The position numbers were made by a program, and so were the translations under genes. Below the pieces are notes generated by a model, which was not told the DNA's origin, did no database searches, and worked only from the letters and a program-made list of their open reading frames with translations. Below, piece by piece: positions 1 through 5,099 of a stretch of DNA of 5,099 nt. How positions within the stretch are numbered: position 1 is the first letter of the stretch; the number at the start of each line of letters is the position of its first letter. This DNA comes from Planctomycetes bacterium SM23_32 (GTDB taxonomy: Bacteria; Planctomycetota; Brocadiia; SM23-32), in assembly GCA_001303885.1 (NCBI GenBank), contig LJUE01000202.1, forward strand, positions 1 to 5,099, in the 5' to 3' direction.

Positions 1-778
1 CGTCCTCCTCGAAGTGGACGGGCGCCACTTCGACGGGCAGCTTCTCGAAGACCGAGCGGACCAGGCCGCCGCCCGCGCCGCAGCCGCCGTCCACCAGCAC
101 CTTCAAGGGGCTGACCCCGCCCGCGAAAGCCTCGATATGGGCAACGTAGTCGCGCACCGGGTCCAGGGCGCTCATCTGGCCGGGCAGCCGGCTGCGCCCG
201 GTGCGCAGGCGCCGGGCGATCATGCCCACCTTCTCCAGGCCGCTGCCTCCGGCCAGGGGCGAACCGTCGGCCCGCCACAGGCGCACGCCGCTGACGTTGT
301 CGGCGTAGGTGCCGCCGCCGACGAAGGCGGCCCCCGCCCCGCCGTCCCTGCTCAGCACGAAGCCGAGCAGCTCGGGCGGCGCCAGGCCGAGGTTCAGGGC
401 GTCCACGCCTCCGCTGTTGATGCCTTCGCTCAGGATTCGGGTGAAGCCGCGCGAGTTCTTGCGTGCGTCGCAGCCGACCACGAGCCGCGAGCCGGACGGG
501 CTCTCGGCCCGCAGGAACTGCGCCGAGGCGAGCCCCACCTTGCGGATGACGTATTCGTTGATCTCATCCGGCACGCGCCCCAGCACCCCGCCGGTGCGGA
601 ACACCGAGGAGCTGACCTTCGGGTCCTCGGCCGTTGACTCCAGCACGCGGGCGCTGCGGTGGGGGCAGAGCAGGCACTTGGGGTACTGGTTGCGCTGGCG
701 GGTGCGGCAGATGGCCCGCGAGATGGCGGAGCGCTCCCCCGGACACGTCCTTTCGCCCGCGACGCTCTGGGCGCTCAT
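1..778 (-). CDS. Phosphohexomutase-family protein lacking the catalytic serine loop (C-terminus outside window)
   Basis: The frame is open from ATG at 778 to the window edge (259 codons) and stays in frame with the family throughout. Residues about 59-175 match domain I of alpha-D-phosphohexomutases (PMM/PGM, GlmM), which interconvert hexose 1- and 6-phosphates through a phosphoserine. Seen: FRTGGVLG (60-67) at the FRAYDIRG/FGTDGIRG position, VVGCDARKNS (100-109) at VVGRDTRxSS, and GINSGGVDALNLGLAPP (119-135). Domain II begins near 206, with LKVLVDGGCGAGG (225-237) matching the VDAGNGAGG motif. The odd point is that the TASHNP phosphoserine loop is replaced by GGGTYA (154-159), so Gly156 sits at the serine position; Leu66 replaces the active-site Arg. 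Upstream, Cys12, Cys24, Cys35 and Cys38 (PKCLLCPHR) form a possible metal site. The start is ATG 778 with a weak GAGTGGG upstream; an in-frame stop at 838-836 limits extension, though TTG 799 and GTG 802 are possible. The metal-binding DGDxDR loop would lie outside the window. Family assignment is strong; loss of activity is inferred. Confidence 0.85.
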   Translation of the reverse strand, partial: MSAQSVAGERTCPGERSAISRAICRTRQRNQYPKCLLCPHRSARVLESTAEDPKVSSSVFRTGGVLGRVPDEINEYVIRKVGLASAQFLRAESPSGSRLVVGCDARKNSRGFTRILSEGINSGGVDALNLGLAPPELLGFVLSRDGGAGAAFVGGGTYADNVSGVRLWRADGSPLAGGSGLEKVGMIARRLRTGRSRLPGQMSALDPVRDYVAHIEAFAGGVSPLKVLVDGGCGAGGGLVRSVFEKLPVEVAPVHFEED

Positions 779-837
779 GAACCCACTCGAGAGAGGCAAC
801 ACGGCAGGTGGCAAGGCGGGCCCACGCCTCCCCTCTC

Positions 838-866
838 AGCATACGCCAACGCGCCCAACGGGTCAA
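838..866 (-). promoter_or_regulatory. Sigma70-like promoter for the mutase-like gene
   Basis: Read on the minus strand, TTGACC (866-861) and TATGCT (843-838) are separated by exactly 17 bp. The first matches the -35 consensus at 5 of 6 positions and the second the -10 consensus at 4 of 6. Transcription would begin near 831, giving a leader of about 50 nt before ATG 778. Such AT-containing hexamers stand out in this GC-rich setting. The assignment rests on consensus only, and sigma factor preferences in the host are unknown. Confidence 0.5.
844..860. repeat. Short tandem repeat in the minus-strand promoter spacer
   Basis: CGCCAACG (844-851) is followed directly by CGCCCAACG (852-860), the same word with one extra C. 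The pair fills precisely the 17-bp spacer between the -35 and -10 hexamers of the minus-strand promoter. It could be a tandem operator half-site, but it is short and may be chance. Confidence 0.35.
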
Positions 867-916
867 ACATCCGCGTGGCCCAGGCCCCTCCGACGGCACG
901 AAAGGCGACGTGCGTG

Positions 917-946
917 TTGACTTTGGGGTCGGCTGCACGCAAGACT
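917..946 (+). promoter_or_regulatory. Weak promoter candidate for the kinase gene
   Basis: TTGACT (917-922) matches the -35 consensus at 5 of 6 positions. With an 18-bp spacer the -10 would be AAGACT (941-946), only 3 of 6. It faces the kinase and would leave a leader of roughly 120 nt. The poor -10 could mean activator dependence, another sigma factor, or that the real promoter lies elsewhere. Confidence 0.22.
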
Positions 947-950
947 CTTG
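940..950. promoter_or_regulatory. 11-bp perfect dyad CAAGACTCTTG, possible operator
   Basis: CAAGA and TCTTG are perfect inverted arms around a central C. The symmetry does not extend further outward. It overlaps the place where the -10 element of the plus-strand promoter candidate would lie, a usual position for a repressor site. One such dyad is expected now and then by chance. Confidence 0.25.
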
Positions 951-1038
951 GCATCTCGGCGGCACGCCTTTTGCGCCTGCAGCCCGCACACGACGGGCAG
1001 CACATCAACGCTTCCTGCCGGAGCGCTCGCAAGCAACT

Positions 1039-1050
1039 GCCCTGTAGGGC
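1039..1050 (+). promoter_or_regulatory. GCCC-TGTA-GGGC dyad in the kinase leader
   Basis: The 12-bp sequence can form a 4-bp all-GC stem with a TGTA tetraloop, or be read as a DNA dyad with 5-bp arms and a 2-bp centre. It ends 11 nt before the AGGTGA ribosome site, so a hairpin here could affect ribosome access. There is no following T-run, so it is not a terminator. Confidence 0.25.
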
Positions 1051-1061
1051 CTTACGTGAAC

Positions 1062-1067
1062 AGGTGA
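1062..1067 (+). promoter_or_regulatory. Ribosome binding site of the kinase gene
   Basis: AGGTGA lies 5 nt before ATG 1073 and is close to the Shine-Dalgarno core AGGAGG. It decides the start at 1073 over the in-frame GTG at 1064, which lies within this element and has no comparable site at proper distance. Confidence 0.75.
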
Positions 1068-1072
1068 CCCAC

Positions 1073-4000
1073 ATGAGCAACAGGAAATCCACCAAGGCTC
1101 CTGTCCGGGCTGCCAGGAAGAAGCCGAAGAAGGACGCTGACCTGCTCCAGGTTGAGCCGCTTGGACCGTATGGCGAGGCCCTCGACGCCATCGGCCAGCC
1201 CGTCCACGTAGTGGACAGGGACCTGCGCATCCTCTTCTTCAACGAGGCGTTCAGGCGGTGGAACCAGAGCCTGGGGCTGGGGGAGGACCCCACCGGCGAG
1301 CGCCTCGCGGATGCCTTCCCCTTCCTGTCCGACGGCGTCTTCGACGAGTATCGGCAGGTCTTCGAGAACGGGGAGGTGCTGGTCACCCAGGAGCGGGTGC
1401 ACTTGGCCGGCCGCGAGATCGCGACAGAGACGCGCAAGATACCGCTGCGCAGCGACGACGGCGTGGAGCGGGTCCTCACCATCATCTCCGACATCACCGC
1501 GCACAGGCAGAGGGAAGAGGACCTCCGGCGCAGCGAAGAGCGTTTCCGGGTCTTCATGGAGACGGTGAACGACGGCATCAACATCTGCCACTACGATCCC
1601 GAAACGGGCAAGCGCCGGCTGCTGTTCTGCAACGAGCGCTACGTCGAGATGAGCGGCCACACCCGCGAAGAGCTCTTCGCTGCGGACGACGTGAACGAGC
1701 TTACGGTGTCCCACTGGTCCACCGAGGAGAGGGACAGACAGGTGGAGCGCATGGAGAAGGGGCTTCCCTTCTCGGGGCTCTGTTCCTGGAAGCGGCCGGA
1801 CGGCAAGGAGAACTACTACCACTGGTCGGCCGTGCTGGTGAAGGTGGGCGAGAAGCAGCAGCTCTTCGGCGTGGACCGCGACGTCACCGAACAGCGCAAG
1901 GCCGAGAAAGCCCTGCGCGAGAGCGAGGAGCGCTTCCGCCTGCTGGTGGACGGCGCCTTCGACGGCATCAACATCTGCGAGTTCGACCCGCAGGAGGGCA
2001 AGCGACGGCTGCTGTTCTGCAACGACCGGTTCGTCGAGATGTCGGGCTACACGCGGGAGGAGCTGCTCGCCTGCGAGAACCTGAATGACCTGGCCCCTGC
2101 GCGCATGACGCCCGAGGAACTTGAGGAGCAGGACCGCTGCATCGCCAACGGCGAGCACTTCACGGGACGGGCGTCCTGGCTCCGCCCCGACGGCAAGGAG
2201 AACGTTTACGAGTACTCGGCCGTGCCCGTCAAGGTGGGCGAGACGTATCACTTCCTGGGCTTCGACCGCGACGTGACCGAGCAGGTGAAGCAACAGCAGG
2301 CCCTGCGCGCCAGCGAGGAGCGGTTCCGCCTGCTGGTGGACACCGCCTTCGACGGCATCAACATCGTCGAGGTAGACCCCCAGACGCGCAAGCGCCGGCT
2401 CATCTTCTGCAATGACCGCTACGTGGAGATGTCGGGCCGCACCCGCCAGGAGCTGGAGAGCGCCGACGACATCCGTCCCTTCAGCCGGCCGCACATCAGC
2501 GAGGCGGCGGTCAAGGACAACTGGCAGCACATCGTCAACGCGGAGCCCTTCCGGGGCTTCTCCTCCTGGGTGCGCCCCGACGGCAGGGAGAACGTCTTCG
2601 AGTTCTCGGCCGTTTCGGTGAAGGTCGGCGACAAGTACCACGTCATGGGCGTGGACCGCGACATCACCGAGCAGAAGCAGGCCGAGGAGGCCCTGCGCGA
2701 GAGCGAGGAGCGGTTCCGCCTGCTGGTGGAGACGGCCTTCGACGGCATCAACATCTGCCAGTACGACCGCGAGACGGGCAAGACCAAGCTGGTCTTCTGC
2801 AACGACCGTTACGTGGAGATGTCCGGCTACTCGCGGGAGGAGCTCTTCGCCGCCGACGACCTGGCCGACCTGCGCCAGGGCGGCTCGATGACCGAGGAGG
2901 AGACCGAGGAGTTCGAGCGGCGCATGCAGCAGGGCCTGCCGACCAGGGGCGCCGCTTCGTGGGTGCGGCCCGACGGCAAAGAGAACCTCTACGAGTGGTC
3001 CTCGGTCCGCGTCAAGGTCGGCGACAAGCACTACGAGTTCGGGGTGGACCGGGACATCACCGAACGGGTGAAGGCCGAACAGGCGCTCGCCCGCGAGCGG
3101 GAGCTGTTCCAGACGCTGCTGGACAACATACCCGACTCGATCTACTTCAAGGACCGCCAGCGCCGCTTCGTGCGCACCAGCAAGGCCAAGGCCCTCCACC
3201 ACGGCCTGTCCACCGAAGAGATGGTGGGCAAGACTGACTCGGAGTTCTATCCCGAGGACGAAGCCGTCCGCATGGCCGACGACGACGAGAGGGTGATGGC
3301 CACCGGCGAGCCCATCATCACCAAGGAGGAGCAGGTCACTCGCTCGGACGGCCAGGTGCGCTGGGTCAGCGCCACCAAGGTGCCCCGCTACGGCGAGGAC
3401 GGCAGCATCATCGGCATCGTGGGCATCTCGCGGGACATCACGGAGCTGAAGCAGGCCCAGCAGGAGCTGCAGCGCCACGCCCAGGAGCTGGAGGTCGCCC
3501 GCCGCGAAGCCGAGTCCGCCAACAAGGCGAAGAGCGACTTCCTGGCCAATATGAGCCACGAGATACGCACGCCCATGAACGGCATCCTGGGCATGACGGA
3601 GCTGGCCCTGAACACCACGCTCACCGACGAGCAGGCCGAGTACCTCCAGGCCGTCAAGCAGTCCGGCCATACCCTGATGGCGCTGCTGAACGACCTGCTG
3701 GACTTCTCCAAGATGGAGGCCGGCAAGCTCGAGCTGGAGGAGCGGCCCTTCGACCTGCAAGCCACCGTCTCGGCCCTCGTCGAGCCGCTCGCGCTCCAGG
3801 CGGACGAGAAGGGGCTTGAGCTGGTCGTGGACATCGCGCCGGACACGCCGACGCGCCTGGTGGGCGATGCTCACCGGCTGGGCCAGGTGCTCATCAACCT
3901 CATCGGCAACGCCATCAAGTTCACCCCCGAAGGCGAGATCCTGGTGCAGGTCAAGCCCGTGCCCGCCCGCCAGAGCCGGGAGGAGACGGTGCTCTACTTC

Positions 4001-5099
4001 AGCGTCTCCGACACGGGCATCGGCGTGCCCGAGCAGATGCAGGAGGCCATCTTCGAGGGTTTCCAGCAGGCCGACACCTCCACGACGCGCCGTTACGGGG
4101 GCACGGGGCTGGGGCTGACGATCTCGCGCGACCTGGTGGCCATGATGGGCGGCAGCCTGCGCGTGCAGAGCCCCTCGCGCGCCATCGAGAGCGCGCAGGG
4201 CGGCCCGGGCAGCACCTTCCACTTCACCGCCCACCTCAGGCGCGACCTGACCGAGATGGGGGAGCTGCCCACGCCGACGGACGTCGCCGGCACCCGGGTC
4301 CTCATCATTGACGACAACGCCACCAACCGGCGCATACTGGAGCGCATGCTCGTCTCGTGGGGACTGGTGCCGAGCGAGGCCGAAGGCGGGCAGGAGGCCG
4401 TCGGAATGGTCAAGAGGGCCCGACGCGAAGGAAAGCCGTTCGACGTGCTGCTGCTCGACTTCCTGATGCCCGGCAAGGACGGCTTCCAGGTCGCCAGGGA
4501 GCTGCGCGAGCAGGGCGAGCTGTCCGGCACCGTGGTGATGATGCTCACCAGCAGCGAACAGCGAGGCCACCGGGCCCGATGCCGCGAGCTCGGCATCTCC
4601 CACTACCTGGTCAAGCCCGTTGCGCCGTCCGAGCTGCTCGACCACATACTGCACATCCTCAGCCCGGGCGCTCCCCCGACGGTCCGCAGGGATCGTGCCA
4701 GGTCGGACGAGGCGCAGCTCGGCCTATCGGTGCTGCTGGCCGAAGACAACGAGATCAACAGCAAGGTCGCCCAGAACCTGCTGGAGCGTGCAGGCTGCCG
4801 CGTGAAGGCCGTCGCCGACGGCCAGCAAGCACTCCAGGCCGTCCAGTCCGGCGACTTCGACGCCGTGCTGATGGACGTGCAACTGCCCGTGGTGGACGGC
4901 CTTGAAGTCACCCGCCGCATTCGCGAACTCGAACAGGAAGCCGGCACCCGCGTGCCCATCATCGCCATGACGGCCCACGCAATGAAGGGCGACCGGCAGA
5001 AGTGCCTGGAGGCGGGCATGGACGACTACGTGCCCAAGCCCATAGACGCGAAGGTGCTCTACGAGGTGCTGCTGCGCACGGCCGGCCTGCGGAGCGGTT
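1073..5099 (+). CDS. Soluble multi-PAS hybrid sensor histidine kinase with two receiver domains (C-terminus outside window)
   Basis: The frame is open for 1342 codons with no stop before the window end. Residues 1-24 form a Lys/Arg-rich tail. PAS1 spans about 33-145. PAS2-PAS5 (159-679) are four tandem PAS-PAC units joined by SEERF-type helices. PAS6 (680-792) is a different type, with IPDSIYFKD and GISRDITE. A coiled coil (about 790-822) leads into HisKA, MSHEIRTPMN, with His829 as the expected phosphoacceptor. HATPase_c shows the N box (Asn942, Asn946), G1 DTGIG (980-984), an F box, and G2 GGTGLGL (1009-1015). REC1 has Asp1080/1081, acceptor Asp1129, Thr1159 and Lys1181. REC2 has Glu1224/Asp1225, acceptor Asp1268, Thr1300 and Lys1322. 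All key kinase and receiver residues are present. No membrane segment or signal peptide is seen, so it should be cytoplasmic. The ligand is unknown. ATG 1073 is chosen for the AGGTGA 5 nt upstream; in-frame GTG 1064 lies inside that site and is less likely. An HPt domain may follow. Confidence 0.97.
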   Translation, partial: MSNRKSTKAPVRAARKKPKKDADLLQVEPLGPYGEALDAIGQPVHVVDRDLRILFFNEAFRRWNQSLGLGEDPTGERLADAFPFLSDGVFDEYRQVFENGEVLVTQERVHLAGREIATETRKIPLRSDDGVERVLTIISDITAHRQREEDLRRSEERFRVFMETVNDGINICHYDPETGKRRLLFCNERYVEMSGHTREELFAADDVNELTVSHWSTEERDRQVERMEKGLPFSGLCSWKRPDGKENYYHWSAVLVKVGEKQQLFGVDRDVTEQRKAEKALRESEERFRLLVDGAFDGINICEFDPQEGKRRLLFCNDRFVEMSGYTREELLACENLNDLAPARMTPEELEEQDRCIANGEHFTGRASWLRPDGKENVYEYSAVPVKVGETYHFLGFDRDVTEQVKQQQALRASEERFRLLVDTAFDGINIVEVDPQTRKRRLIFCNDRYVEMSGRTRQELESADDIRPFSRPHISEAAVKDNWQHIVNAEPFRGFSSWVRPDGRENVFEFSAVSVKVGDKYHVMGVDRDITEQKQAEEALRESEERFRLLVETAFDGINICQYDRETGKTKLVFCNDRYVEMSGYSREELFAADDLADLRQGGSMTEEETEEFERRMQQGLPTRGAASWVRPDGKENLYEWSSVRVKVGDKHYEFGVDRDITERVKAEQALARERELFQTLLDNIPDSIYFKDRQRRFVRTSKAKALHHGLSTEEMVGKTDSEFYPEDEAVRMADDDERVMATGEPIITKEEQVTRSDGQVRWVSATKVPRYGEDGSIIGIVGISRDITELKQAQQELQRHAQELEVARREAESANKAKSDFLANMSHEIRTPMNGILGMTELALNTTLTDEQAEYLQAVKQSGHTLMALLNDLLDFSKMEAGKLELEERPFDLQATVSALVEPLALQADEKGLELVVDIAPDTPTRLVGDAHRLGQVLINLIGNAIKFTPEGEILVQVKPVPARQSREETVLYFSVSDTGIGVPEQMQEAIFEGFQQADTSTTRRYGGTGLGLTISRDLVAMMGGSLRVQSPSRAIESAQGGPGSTFHFTAHLRRDLTEMGELPTPTDVAGTRVLIIDDNATNRRILERMLVSWGLVPSEAEGGQEAVGMVKRARREGKPFDVLLLDFLMPGKDGFQVARELREQGELSGTVVMMLTSSEQRGHRARCRELGISHYLVKPVAPSELLDHILHILSPGAPPTVRRDRARSDEAQLGLSVLLAEDNEINSKVAQNLLERAGCRVKAVADGQQALQAVQSGDFDAVLMDVQLPVVDGLEVTRRIRELEQEAGTRVPIIAMTAHAMKGDRQKCLEAGMDDYVPKPIDAKVLYEVLLRTAGLRSG
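1547..3109 (+). repeat. Four tandem in-frame PAS-PAC modules, 390-bp period
   Basis: Units are 1547-1936, 1937-2326, 2327-2716 and 2717-3109, that is 130, 130, 130 and 131 residues (159-288, 289-418, 419-548, 549-679). Each shows DGINI near the start, F-C-N-(E/D)-R-(Y/F)-V-E-M-S-G, a S-W-x-R-P-D-G-(K/R)-E-N block, (V/F)DRD(V/I)TE and a closing helix ending SEERF (ERELF in the last). By eye units 2 and 3 share somewhat over half their residues. DNA similarity is highest across the junctions, from the SEERF codons through the DGINI codons, and falls in the middle of each unit. This points to internal duplication followed by divergence of the presumed ligand pocket region. Confidence 0.92.

Larger units (their letters stand above)
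779..1072. other. Divergent intergenic control region
   Basis: This stretch separates the two start codons, which face away from each other. I see no convincing coding frame: the open frames across it are extensions of shadows of the flanking genes, with no supporting ribosome site. It holds the promoter candidates, a tandem repeat, two short dyads and the kinase ribosome binding site listed separately. A GC-rich 5-bp inverted repeat at 982-998 (GCCCG, 7-nt loop, CGGGC) has no T-run and is not called a terminator. Confidence 0.8.

Noticed and set aside
14..637. Plus-strand open frame of 207 codons across the left region
   Set aside because: It lies opposite the phosphohexomutase-family gene, has a low-complexity Ala/Gly/His/Arg composition and no recognisable domain. 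The minus strand gives a coherent family match over the same bases.
309..920. Plus-strand open frame of 203 codons
   Set aside because: It is the other-frame shadow of the minus-strand gene extended into the intergenic region. It is rich in Pro, Arg and Ser, with no ribosome site or family match.
982..998. GCCCG...CGGGC inverted repeat as a terminator
   Set aside because: The stem is only 5 bp with no T-tract, and it lies between divergent starts where no terminator is expected.
775..1584. Minus-strand open frame of 269 codons spanning the intergenic region
   Set aside because: It would start inside the kinase gene and run through its start and the control region. Composition is dominated by Arg and Ser, as expected from an out-of-frame read of GC-rich DNA.
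1547..2716. PAS units as LOV photosensors because of the conserved Cys
   Set aside because: The LOV flavin-adduct Cys lies in a GRNCRFLQ-type motif on the E-alpha helix. The cysteines here are on the first two strands and no such motif is present.
1052..4654. A stop-free minus-strand frame of 1200 codons opposite the kinase gene
   Set aside because: Its codons are the exact register complements of the kinase codons. Stops would require TTA, CTA or TCA codons in the kinase, which are very rare at this GC content; the frame is bounded upstream by the one CTA near 4724. Its repeated segments simply mirror the PAS units, and the sense strand carries complete kinase and receiver motifs.

Overview
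The window is GC-rich DNA (most third codon positions are G or C) holding two divergently transcribed genes. Both run off the window edges. A short intergenic region of about 294 bp separates them. I see no RNA genes, mobile elements, CRISPR arrays or terminators. GC-rich codon use, a PAS-rich soluble sensor kinase and a Cys-rich N-terminal extension on a phosphohexomutase would fit an environmental bacterium with large regulatory capacity. Planctomycetota is my weak guess, and Myxococcota or other GC-rich deltaproteobacterial lineages are alternatives. Nothing in the window fixes the lineage.

Left part (1-778, minus strand): the N-terminal 259 residues of an alpha-D-phosphohexomutase superfamily protein (phosphomannomutase/phosphoglucomutase fold). 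The fold is recognisable across domain I and the start of domain II. However, the phosphoserine loop that carries catalysis is replaced by a Gly-rich stretch, and the Arg of the N-terminal active-site motif is Leu. It is probably a non-catalytic paralogue or one with changed chemistry. A four-cysteine segment precedes the fold.

Middle (779-1072): the divergent control region. It has a good sigma70-like promoter for the minus-strand gene (TTGACC, 17 bp, TATGCT), a weaker candidate for the plus-strand gene, two small dyads and a tandem repeat. A clear ribosome binding site sits 5 nt before the plus-strand ATG.

Right part (1073-5099, plus strand): one very long open gene, at least 1342 codons, for a soluble hybrid histidine kinase. 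Its order is: Lys/Arg-rich N-tail, PAS1, four tandem near-duplicate PAS-PAC modules (PAS2-5) on a strict 390-bp period, a distinct PAS6, coiled-coil linker, HisKA (His829), HATPase_c, REC1 (Asp1129) and REC2 (Asp1268). The stop codon lies beyond the window, so an HPt or further domain may follow. The expected flow is signal sensing by the PAS array, autophosphorylation at His829, then transfer to the receiver domains. No functional link between the kinase and the mutase-like protein is shown beyond their divergent arrangement.
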